Assembly (NCBI GenBank): GCA_008360955.1
Contig: LUCM01001907.1
Span: forward strand, 62,001 to 126,000
Direction: 5' to 3'
DNA length: 64,000 nt
DNA from: Fasciolopsis buskii
Taxonomy: Eukaryota; Platyhelminthes; Trematoda; Plagiorchiida; Fasciolidae
Under the pieces are notes generated by a model, which saw nothing but the letters and a program-made list of their open reading frames with translations, did not search any database and had not been told where the DNA came from. A program made the translations under genes and the position numbers. Of this stretch, positions 12,700 to 23,600 are shown in pieces (position 1 is the first letter of the stretch; each line of letters begins with the position of its first letter).

Positions 12700-15260
12700 G
12701 TTTGTAAAACACAAATGCTCGTGAGATAAGATAACCGGCTGGTTGATCTACTAATTGGCTAAGTAACTAAAAGCCCAGTAGATTAGTATATCTCAAATGA
12801 GAAGATGCATCGTATTTTGTTAATAAATCTGTTTATATGTTATATTTCTCGCATCATAAAAAAGGATACCGGTAACCTAAAGGCAAGCGTTCCTGTTAAA
12901 AATCCTCGATGGTAACCTGTCGGACATGCAGCTCATGAAAGTAATTGTTATTTACGCCCTGTCGAGTCTTGCCCACGCACATCAACCTGTCTTTTTCGTT
13001 TCAATCCGGTCACCGGGTATCAGACAAGAGGAATGACGTAAATTTTCATTTTTGTGTTCCTGAATGTTGGTCAGAAAACTTTAATCTCGGCGTACCATTG
13101 TGTGATTCAGTTGATACATATTTCATGCAAAATGAAGACGAATCTCATCTGATGCAATTATCTTGTGCAACTAAGGCACCATAATAGATCATGGTGACTT
13201 ACCGGTTGACCTTATGCATTTTTGTTTACTTTGACAATGATTGTTGGACCGCCACTTTCAAAGTCAAAATTATGAGAAACTTCGAAGGCAAAAATTACCT
13301 GGTATATGAGAAATGAAGTAAGTCTGTATGACAAAAATCGTTTTGATCTACTCAAGCATGATAAACAAACAGACTTTGTTACCCACAGCGGTAGGAAATG
13401 TGACGTCAGTTAACAGAACCAATATTGTTTGTCCTGGGTACAACGACGTCAACATTACAAAGCTCGACATAGTTAAGCTTGTGATCAGATCTATAGTGAG
13501 CAACAAAACGGAGACGGACCGAAGCTATGCAACCATTCATTTCCGACAGGGACTCACTTGTCAACATGCCGCCCCGGAGATCGTATTAACCACAGGAATC
13601 AGGCCTCAATGAATTTGAAGGTTATTAGGGGAATATTTGTACCACATTCAATACACATTCAAAAATACATAGAAACACACATCAGTTCTTTGACAAGCGT
13701 AGTTCTTCCCCTCTATGAGAGATGTCAGCCGTATACTTAGAACTGAAAAAGTATGGGTTTATCTACTCTTTGCCAAAGATTGTACGGCAATGTGTGCACT
13801 TGCGGCTAAACTGTCACTACTTCATCGTATCTTTTCTCAATCATTGCAGTCACTCACTAACACTCCACTGCACTCACCTACTCTCATTCACTGGAACTAC
13901 CTCGTGCTTCGTTCAACCCTCAAAGCACACGCATACACGTGCACACTTGTACGTTTGCTTGTTTAATTGTTCATCTTGTTGACAGTTGTGATACTCCTAA
14001 TTTGGATGCGAATTTATGCGAGCAAGCAAGCCAGCCGAGATGTATGATAAGGAGATTACACTGCCTGTTACCAGGTGTCAACTTTCGTCTGACGGTTTGG
14101 TTCAGCTGTCGGGACGAGAGTGTAATAACCGAACCGGAGCAGCACACGTTGTTTTCAGTACAGGACTTGCCGAAACTCATGTAACAAACGTCAAATAAAC
14201 ACTTGCCATCCCAGTATGCAACAGTTTAAGGAACAAAATACTTGAGTTTGTATGTACATTTTTCAGCCGAAAGTCATGAGGCATCCCAACAGTAGGCTGT
14301 AGGCTTCGATCTTACTCAACAAGTTAATGTTAGAAATGTAGTCTGCATTTCATTTAAGCCGCCATCTGTAGGTCACAACCACGATATAATACGATTCGAT
14401 TAGGGAGAATAAAATAAAATTTAGTCGCAACAACCGAGGACGTACGTTGCAAGAAACACAACATTCACTAACAAGGGTAATCTATGGTTCTGCCGCGGTC
14501 CGTTTTATTTGATCATTCTGATACGACGTCCAGCAAGTCGAATACGAAATCAGTTTTATCCTATATGCTAGGTTTTTCATTCTTGGCGTCCGATGAAATT
14601 ATCGAACTTGGCAAAATTATGGCTGTGGAGTGTTAATGCATGCAAAGTACCTCAGTGCTACTCTCACTCTCATCGCACTTAGGTCAGTTTGAAATAAATA
14701 CACTAATCAAGTTAATCCACCCGCGAAATTGCGGTGGATTGCAGTGTAGAGCCTCTTCCGGAATAACTATCGTTTTGTTATGGCGTTTTCCGTTGCTAGG
14801 GCAACATCTCCGTCACAAGGACGAACTTTCCCTTATCCATATTGCATTCTGCTTTGGTCCGTAGAATATCCTTCGATCATTTTATTCGTGTCTGAGCGAG
14901 CAAGTTGAAGGTATCGAAGAAAATGAGACAACGTTTTGCCAGAAATGTCCATTTTTCTGGTCGCTACACATCAAGTAACCATCGATAAAGTTATTCGGTC
15001 GCTTTTATCTAACTTATTACTTACGGATGACAACATTTTCTGCGTGGACCCGTCGCACTAACAAATAATCTTCTGTTCAAGCTGCATTGTGTAAAGTTAT
15101 TGAAACTGACTTTAGTTTTTCGTTACGCTGACTTCATGGAATAAGGTGGATTTGTTGAATAGCTGCACGATGAAATCCCTCCATATCAATGGGACGGACG
15201 CCTTCTGACATTCGATTATACCATTAATAATAGTTCATTAGCAATAAGACAACATTCTTT
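12700..15260. other. No assignable gene or repeat
   Basis: Several overlapping frames (13328-13612, 13715-13982, 13939-14198) are open, some in three frames at once, which argues against coding. No repeat family was recognised. Confidence 0.35.
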
Positions 15261-15289
15261 TGAATGCCACTCAACAAGCAGTAACGCAG

Positions 15290-15505
15290 TACAAGACGGG
15301 ATATCACGAGGCAGTGATCAAGTGCCTCCCATCCCATCGTTCGACGATATCTGCCCTCCACGATGAACCGGATCAAGATATCACCATCATGTGCACAAGA
15401 CTACTTGAATACAGATTGGGGATTCAGACGGAAGGAGCGTCCGATTTGAATGCATCCGGTCTGGGTGAATTGAAGAATATGAATAACCCAAAAAAGCTGT
15501 TATAG
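15290..15505 (+). CDS. Candidate exon with Orange-domain-like residues
   Basis: The frame is open from before 15260 to TAG at 15503-15505. From a possible acceptor GCAG at 15289 it reads YKTGYHEAVIKCL, then DQDITIMCTRLLEYRLGI. The pattern Y/F-K-x-G-Y-x-x-A-V followed about 30 residues on by R-L-L-x-x-x-L resembles the Orange domain of Hairy/E(spl) repressors. In that family the domain follows a bHLH region; no bHLH exon was found in the window. Many codons here end in G or C, unlike the neighbouring sequence. A donor GG/GTGAAT at 15465 is possible. The resemblance covers about 40 residues and could be chance. Confidence 0.35.
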   Translation, partial: YKTGYHEAVIKCLPSHRSTISALHDEPDQDITIMCTRLLEYRLGIQTEGASDLNASGLGELKNMNNPKKLL

Positions 15506-15509
15506 TTGC

Positions 15510-18500
15510 CGTTTTTAAAGACTTAACTGGATAAAAATTCACGGGAGCTAATTCACAGGAATTCTAATTCCTACATGTACTTCGTTAGTTACCTGTCTGC
15601 AGAAACGTTTACCATGGCATTCGAAAACGTGGCCGGTAACACTCACTATGGACAGTGTTGCTTTTGGTTAATTCTGTAGATAACATTTGATGTTAATTTT
15701 CGATGGATGAGTAAAATGTTAAAAATGATTCATTTCGACGGGTTTCCTCTGGAAAGTTGATTCTTCATAGTTTTGTTTGTTGGGTTCATAGATATTAGCT
15801 CGTTTATCTCAACTTTAATCCCGGAAATGCATTTTCCCGAAAGGTAATTTCGATCATGTCACAATAAAAGACCGAAAAAATAGTCACAAAGTTGCTAATG
15901 ATTACTTTTCACTTTCGGAAATTATTGGCCGACCGTGACTGAAGTCGTTCGTTCAGTGGAACGGTTGGACAGGTCAATGAAAACCGAAATGCCGGTTTTG
16001 ATCCACGCAAAAAAACCATTTTGCATAATTAGAAACTGAGCGACCACCTATGCATGCAAACATATTAGGACGTGCAAACACACGCACATACACACAAAAC
16101 AAATAGCAATTCACAAATTGTACTGGTGGAATCAAAAATTAGTGATGTATCGGAGTCTAACCGTCGATACGAGTGCGTTGACTTGTTTAAATCTAGAACC
16201 AGAATGACCCTAATCTTGAGCGTTTTATTCAACTTGTACCGGATCGCTTAGTGAACCAACGAGCATGCATATGAGGAGAGGGAGGTACATGGTATGCACG
16301 AATTTGCATGCGCAGTGCTACTTTCTGGATAGCTTTTTTCTCAGTGGAATTACTTATTCCCGAAATGAGTGAATGTGCAGGTTATCCTCGTACTAATATC
16401 AACCATTCTACACGTGTACATTCGCAGACAGGTTTGATAAGACAAACCCGCAGTGCACTTAGATCGCTTCTCCCAAACAGACGGTCGTTCATCGCGTCCA
16501 TCTTGGAAGTGAGCGGTTGCGTAAGAAAACCAAATTACAAGAGGGTGGAATACGGTGGATGACGCATTTACTTGCAAAGAATAGTTTTGTGGGTCGTGTA
16601 ATCGCAACATTTAGACGAGAATAAAGTTGTGGACTCACCACACATACCGTCAGTCACGCTCGCAGTACCGTGCATTTCACCAAAATTCCCCAAGAAGATA
16701 TGTTCGAACTAGCAGAAATCTGTCAATTTCGTTCTCCAATAGTTTTCCTCCAATCACATTTTTGCACTTCTTATGCTGTCTAAATGCCAGCATAAACATC
16801 GCTGGTCGAGTATGATTCGTCGCTATCCTTTCCATGCTAGTCAATTCTTTAAATCGGAAAGCAACATAAGCTTCTGTGAACGTTAGCAGAAAGATAACGG
16901 TATCGAATTCTCTTCGAATCTTCGTGGCCGGTCACTATTGGAACCAAACTCCTATCATGAATTGGGTGCATACCATTCGGGATGATAAGTTGCTGTTAGC
17001 TGTCTTACTAGCAAACGGGATGAGTGAGGCGCAAAATAGAAGCGACAGTAATCAATCTGTTTGGTTTACCTGACTGCACATGTATAAACGCAGTCGTACA
17101 CATACCAATGCACACATGCAAACGCCTCGGAGACGGTGAAGCTTAAATAACATCGGTTCCCAGTTAACGAAAGCACGGTCACCAGGGTAACGATGAACAA
17201 AAGCACGACATCGTTACAAGATCATGAGGTAGATTACGTCACCACTAGTTTGTGCCGTGTAAGACCAATCCTAGGGTTACATGAACTCCCAAGTGGAACA
17301 GCGGTATTGTTTAGGGCTTATTACACGAAAGTGGTATGTTTTATAGATAAATCAGTTCGTGTGCAAATAGAACACTGATTGAATGTCAAGACAGAATTGA
17401 GGACACAGGATGTTAGCCGCATGGCTCGTCGAACTTGTAATAGATGCACACCGGGGAAACTAAGCAGGGGCTAATAATCAATGGAATTCACTCTTCTCGC
17501 CCATTTAGTTAACGTTTTGTCAATTAACGCGTGGGATTGCGTAAAAGTGCTTCATCATGAGAAAGCAGTAGCATGGTTTTTGTTTCACTATGGGGACCTT
17601 AGAACATTAACACCTTTACAAACAATTTGGCGATGAAGCGAACTGATCACGTGCATCTCCCCATGGATGCATAGGGTTAGTGCGATTTCAATGCTACATA
17701 TACCCAAGGTTTTTGGAAGCTGAGCCCACAACCTGGATGCAGTAACGGAGATGAGTACCGTAGAATATATCCAAAAATCATTCATTCTTTTCTCTTTATA
17801 ATACTTGCAATATGAAACCGAAATACTTATTTGGTGGGAGGAAAGTAGCACGAGGTTTTAATAATCCTCTTATTTTTGTGCTTTTCGTCATATTTTATGA
17901 CGCAATCTCTGAGTGTCTTCATCCGGTGAAGTTTTATCTAATGTATGATGTAGTCAAAAATCAATAGAACTTTGTCCGCACAAAATACAGATGTATGATT
18001 CGTTCACCGCGGGTGAAAACGTTCTGAGGACAGGATTACAGTCAAAAGAAAAAGTATTTGCAAAATCTAGGCGGAAGGGGGCTGTTTGTCGAAGCAGTTT
18101 CTTATGTATACCTTTGCTGGTGCTATACTTTTAATATAAAGTAAGATTTTTACAATTGCTGCAGTCCAAACCCATTTCGCACAAATGGACGTGATCGTAC
18201 TTCATTTCATTTATGTAAAAATTTTACTCCATGTTAAACTTACACGCTAATACGAGCATAACACGGGCGTTCTTCCGAAAACATTTGGCTTCTGGTTAGT
18301 TTATTTTAGTCCACCCGGGAGTCACACTACTTTTCCCATATTTATGAATGGGGATTTAAACTGCTCTAAGGCTCAGCTGATTGACAATTACACCGCAGTC
18401 ATAAATGACGTTAAGGTATGCGTGAACCGTGCTCCTCCGTCAATTTATGTTCCCGTTTGAGCCCTTCAACAACGATAGTTTTCCATCAGAATTGCATCTG

Positions 18501-18627
18501 TATGCTGCGAGCAGGGATGGATCAACAGTGTGTTTCTGGGAGTTGTATGTTTCGCATACGCATGAGATTGGATGATTGTTCCAAATGGGTTAGGAATGTC
18601 CAATCCATAGAACTGAGCAATTTATAT
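15510..18627. other. No assignable gene or repeat
   Basis: Short frames at 16308-16562, 16876-17073 and 17193-17378 are open, the last ending near a donor-like GTG/GTATGT, but none has an identifiable domain. Nothing else was recognised. Confidence 0.35.
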
Positions 18628-18879
18628 ATTTTGTTTACGCATCCAGATACTACTTCCTGCTTATATATATATATATATCCTGGGGCATTCTGCCCTCGTT
18701 CCTAAGGTTGGCTCAGCCCAACTGACAAAGAATTATCAACGAATCACAGTTTTGATTCTTCTGTTGGCCCTTCCGCCAAAAACCTTCATGCACACTCCTG
18801 TTGCTACAGATTCGATTCTGGTGAGAAATATCAATCCATTCGGAGTGTACAAGTATGTGGATGTTTAGACAAGAGAGCA

Positions 18880-18936
18880 TCGGGTACGCATACCTGACGA
18901 GCGACAATAACCGCGAAACCGGTCGTGTGCTCCCGG
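18880..18936 (+). ncRNA. Hammerhead ribozyme (type I), unit 1
   Basis: The core is complete: CTGACGA (18894-18900), stem II GCG/CGC with an 8-nt loop, GAAA (18914-18917), and a stem III made from ACCGGT (18917-18923). Predicted cleavage follows C18924 (GTC). Stem I pairs 18888-18893 with 18925-18930 (6 bp, one G-U), then a 1x3 internal loop, then 18880-18884 with 18932-18936 (5 bp, one G-U). The self-complementary ACCGGT allows only a tiny stem III in a monomer, as in the hammerheads of Penelope-like elements and retrozymes, which are thought to work best as dimers. Confidence 0.85.
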
Positions 18937-19192
18937 GCTAATTTTGTTTACGCATCCAGATACTACTTCCTGCTTATATATATATATATATCCTGGGGCA
19001 TTCTGCCCTCGTTCCTAAGGTTGGCTCAGCCCAACTGACAAAGAATTATCAACGAATCACAGTTGTGATTCTTCTGTGGACTCTTCGACGAAGAGCTTCC
19101 ATGCACACTCCTGTTGCTACAGATTCGATTCTGGTGAGAAATATCAATCAATTCCGAGTGTACAAGTATGTGGATGTTTAGACAAGAGAGCA

Positions 19193-19249
19193 TCGGGTAC
19201 GCATACCTGACGAGCGACAATAACCGCGAAACCGGTCGTGTGCTCCCGG
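19193..19249 (+). ncRNA. Hammerhead ribozyme (type I), unit 2
   Basis: Same core and stems as in unit 1, offset exactly 313 bp. Predicted cleavage is after C19237. Cleavage here and in unit 1 would release one full 313-nt monomer (18925-19237). Confidence 0.85.
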
Positions 19250-19505
19250 GCTAATTTTGTTTACGCATCCAGATACTACTTCCTGCTTATATATATATAT
19301 ATATCCTGGGGCATTCTGCCCTCGTTCCTAAGGTTGGCTCAGCCCAACTGACAAAGAATTATCAACGAATCACAGTTGTGATTCTTCTGTGGACTCTTCG
19401 ACGAAGAGCTTCCATGCACACTCCTGTTGCTACAGATTCGATTCTGGTGAGAAATATCAATCAATTCGGAGTGTACAAGTATGTGGATGTTTAGACAAGA
19501 GAGCA

Positions 19506-19562
19506 TCGGGTACGCATACCTGACGAGCGACAATAACCGCGAAACCGGTCGTGTGCTCCCGG
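19506..19562 (+). ncRNA. Hammerhead ribozyme (type I), unit 3
   Basis: Third identical core, offset 626 bp from the first. Predicted cleavage is after C19550, releasing a second monomer (19238-19550). Confidence 0.85.
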
Positions 19563-19598
19563 GCTAATTTTGTTTACGCATCCAGATACTACTTCCTG

Positions 19599-19599
<1 letters not shown>

Positions 19600-19651
<52 letters not shown>
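19600..19651. repeat. Expanded (TA)n tract ending the hammerhead array
   Basis: The TA run that is about 17 bp in units 1-3 is about 50 bp here, with one C interruption, and replaces the rest of the fourth unit. Confidence 0.95.
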
Positions 19652-19652
<1 letters not shown>

Positions 19653-20459
19653 CTATCATTTACACCAGCCCAGTCAATCCTTATGATATACCTAGGGGTA
19701 AATACAAGAATACAAATAACAAGGGTGTCTCCGTACTTCAATTTTGTTGGTCCATTAGTAACAACTTCTGCTTTCTAAGCAAACGAAAATTCATCTTTAC
19801 ACTAGTGGAAATAGGACGTCAAACGTCGTTTTTGTTTTATCCACTAATGCACAAATATATCTTCACGGCTGTTCCTCCATACCCGGTTAGGCTTCTCCGC
19901 CCGTCAGAATAAGGGAAAAGTGCCACGTTTGGCATCAACGCCCTTGTCCGGGTCTGCCACAGTCACACGCTTGTGTACGACCGCTAGCACCCTTGAACAA
20001 TAATGCTCATGAACGCGTGACAATCGTTAAAGCCGTGAGTAGAGCGTTGATAACGGAAGAAAGTCATGCGGGCACAATCTGCATAGGTCCACCTGCATGC
20101 ACCCTCGAAATGTATGCACACCTCCATCCATGAGTCATATTAACAAATATGTAGGGAGAGGGCGGGAAGAGACGTGAAAGGAACATTATGAATTGGGGAT
20201 AATGGCATATATATTCCCGATTGTGAACGCACTGGCGAAGTGGGAAACAGAAAAGGTGGGTGCTGGAGCTAACCCGTCCGGTTCGTCAGACAACACACCG
20301 TTTGACAACACGCGCCCAACCGATCTGGCAAGCATGCCTTGTAATTTATCATGATAAATGGCCTTCGCTGTCTCTCCTCGGGGCAACACGCTAGGACAAA
20401 CAGATGCACACACACACACACACACACACACAAGCGTTTGAGCAAGGTAATCACTACTG
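19652..20459. other. Unassigned, with (AC)14 at about 20405-20432
   Basis: Contains an AC microsatellite. The sequence from 19800 to 20100 has a repeat-like look (short CG-containing words, no open frames), but I could not place it in a family. Confidence 0.35.
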
Positions 20460-20632
20460 CGTGCTATCCGATAAACACATGTGACCCTCCTGCGCTCTAA
20501 GGTGCCTTAGATTTTTCGTTTCCCAGTTTGTCTTGGGTGGGGGTGGTCCTGTTTGCTTTAGATTGCTAGTTAAAAATGTCAACTGATTTAGTGGCATGTG
20601 GCGATCAATAAAGATAGATAGATAGGTAGTTA
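20460..20632 (+). mobile_element. LINE-like 3' end with tetranucleotide tail
   Basis: The segment ends in AATAAAG followed by repeats of ATAG (about 20608-20632) instead of poly(A). RTE-clade LINEs characteristically end in short tandem repeats, and the G-rich stretch TTGGGTGGGGGTGG before it fits a non-LTR 3' UTR. No coding relic was seen immediately upstream, so this would be a 5'-truncated copy. The family assignment is inferred. Confidence 0.45.
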
Positions 20633-23600
20633 CATACTAGGGAAATATAGCTAAGTAATCTTGGACGCCGCCTTCCCGCGAGAATAGTTCAACCACTAGG
20701 AATAGAGCGTGCCGGAGATACATAATGCTTATCTTCGGTAACCTGCGTTGATTTAGCAGAACCTGAGGGAACGAAAGCGTTTGGATTTCCTGCTCATGCT
20801 AAGCTCGCGGAAATTGATACCCAGGGATTTTAAAGAGGATACGGGAAGCAATATAAGTAGTATGTACAGAGAAATTGGATAACAGTATAGCTATGGGAAC
20901 CACAAGAATGGTGTTTTAATTTTTGTAATTTACCTTGTTTATGAGTTGAGTGCTCTGTTACCTAAACATCTTTATATTCGCACTGTTCTCAGTTTTATTC
21001 ACTCAGCGAAAGCCGGTTTTGACGCTAAAATTATCGACTATAGGAGAGGGCTATTTCCACATTTAGTTAAACGTAACCTACGGGGCGATTGTGAATAACT
21101 ATAAATAATTTGCCCGCATCATGAAATGCATCCAGGATAGATGCTCAGACACACCCTTTTCGAGAAGACTGGGTTATACAGCTTTCAGTCCTTACATGAC
21201 CGTCCAATGTCCTATATACTTAAAAAAATTACTTTCAACCTAAGTGTTAAGACATATACAGAAGGCATTGTACAATCTAGATTTGGTCTTCCCATTAATT
21301 TCTCCTTGTTTATCAGAAGTAGGTTGGATGAAGAAGTCATTAAAGGGGCGTAATGGAGATTCCCATACAGTTTTTACTCAACTATCCAAGACCAACCTTC
21401 AAATCAGTTTGGCTATATGCATGCAGCAGCTTTCATTAATGGTTACACTTAGGGGCCCGTCCTGGTATGTGCTAAATTTCTAATAAGACTGATATCAAAA
21501 GGATTTATAAACCTGCAGTTCCGACTCCTGTAGCATCAATAAACACACTCGCTGATTTAATGCCACTCGAACGAACGTTCGATTACCGGAGTCAGTCACA
21601 CAGGAGGATGTCACATCAGGACTACAATAACTAATTTTTTGATGGACTTAGATTTTAGAACGCGACTTGGAATTAAAAAAGCCACTAGCTAACTAATCTC
21701 TTCACGTAAATCCTGTGTCGACGAAGTTGTTTCGCTTTCGTGGTTCCATACTAAATGCATACGGACCAGCGGTGATAGTTCTAATGTTGACTAAGATACC
21801 AGTGGTACGATGCATGGTGCTGTTCAATTCGTTGTATTCTATCCACGAGGAAGCATCATGAAAGTCACATGGACACACGCACACACCCCAACCACCAGCA
21901 CAAAACAACTGAGTTGAAGTCTAAAGTCGAACTGAATGGTGCACATTCCCCGCTAGTTCGCCAGTTTGTCAAACTAATTCAGTCTAACCCAACTCAATAG
22001 GTTGTCAATAATGCCGAAAGGCGGCACTGACAAAGTGAAGTGAAAAAAAGAACGGCACCAATCGAAACTTATCCAGGAGAAAGTAAACAGAGTTAACGGA
22101 AATCATAATCAACTTTCCCGATTGTCCGGTTTGTTTATAAATCATATCAGACAAAAGGTGGCGATTTGTGAACGCGTATCTTTCTGCCCAACTTTCAGAT
22201 TGTCTGTCTATCTGTCTATCGTACTGCCTGTGTACTTATTTACGTGAGTGCTATACATCAACGCAGTGATGTGAATGCCTTTGACCGCTTGAAACAGCCA
22301 ACAAACGTCCGATTAAACGAGACAAGCAGAAGGGACCAGCCTATCAGCCAGAAACCGGGGGATGGGGTTGAGTATGATCACTTTTGTCTGCTATCGTCAT
22401 GAATCTATTTGGGGTGTCTATCACTAATGCAAGTTTATTATCCGAATATAACGGTTCTGATGTGTTTAAGAGGAAGTTTTTAACTAGCTCGGAATTTTTG
22501 CTTATTGAAAATCCTCATCACCATTCGAGCCATTTCACCATTCGGAAGAAAATGCTAATAGTTTTTCTTCTACTCGGAACTATTCATGATCAGTTCACCG
22601 AGAGGCCTGGTATGCTGATTCAGGACGAGGCGTAGTCAACAATTTGATTTGACTGGTATTGTTTTTAACAAATCTGCATTGTTCTTTGATCAGTGAAGTT
22701 TGTTTTATGAAATTGGAATAGAGTGAAAACTGGAAAACGAACTGAAATGTCTTTTAGCTTGTCTGAAACCAAACTGAAAGGACAATGGAAATTTCTGGGG
22801 AAAAAATTTGCTGAAGCGTTGACACGCATTCTCCAAAAATTTTTCAAAGAAATCAGTAAGCCGTTGCAGTCGAATCGCCGATGAGTTCTTTGTATTTCAA
22901 AACAAATTAAGTGTTGTGATAGTTTTATTCTAAATGTTAGCCCCGCTCTAATGGATCTTAATGACCAGGGGACAGGAATTGTTAGCACGTACTGGAATAG
23001 CTCCAACCCCGAACTATTTAAATGAAGACAGGAAGATGACTCCGGAAACTGGGAATCGCATTAGAATTTATCTCCAAAAAATCGTTTTCGACAGATCAAT
23101 TTCAATGGACAACACAGAATAACAGTCGTAAGGAAATCAAACGCTCCAGAATTGAGCTGGTGGCACTGACAGCTTTTACTTTTATTTCACGGAACTTTCA
23201 CGAATTCGGTCGCTACTATGCAAGACGATTCTAGATAGTGAATTGGAATTTGTTGAAAGCTTCTTCCATTTGACTGAAAAAGCGTATGCGGTGTTAGGTA
23301 TCGAGTCGAAAGTCCTAGTGAAATATTATCGGTATTAGCTAATCACGGGACCAGTGCAATATCAGGAAACGAAGAAAACTGAATTAAAGAATACTGAAGA
23401 TTGTCATTCATCATCGTGCAATGGGTTTCGATATCAACAGAGTTTAGCAGAATGATCAACTAGTTAAACAGTGGACAGTTGCGATGCCTTTTATTGATAA
23501 AGCCACACATCCGGGAAGGCGGCAACCTACTCATAAAATGTATCGGCACTTTGGCTGATCCATCAGTGCTATAATAACAAATCAAAGTGAACTTCGTCCT

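Larger units (their letters stand above)
18628..19613 (+). repeat. Tandem array of 313-bp hammerhead-ribozyme repeats (3 units plus partial)
   Basis: Three head-to-tail units start at 18628, 18941 and 19254; a partial fourth begins at 19567 and runs into an expanded TA tract. Each unit opens with ATTTTGTTTACGCATCC, holds a (TA) run, and ends with a hammerhead motif just before the next unit. Units 2 and 3 are almost identical (I see one substitution, CCGAG versus CGGAG). Unit 1 differs from them mainly in one block around 18756-18786. A short ribozyme-bearing tandem repeat is the known layout of Schistosoma Sm-alpha and of animal retrozymes, which are thought to be moved by Penelope-like reverse transcriptases. 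No such enzyme was seen here, and no target-site duplication is evident. Confidence 0.9.

Noticed and set aside
18713..19533. Three identical 64-codon minus-strand frames spaced 313 bp apart
   Set aside because: They repeat only because the hammerhead unit repeats; they run antisense to the ribozyme and have no protein features.
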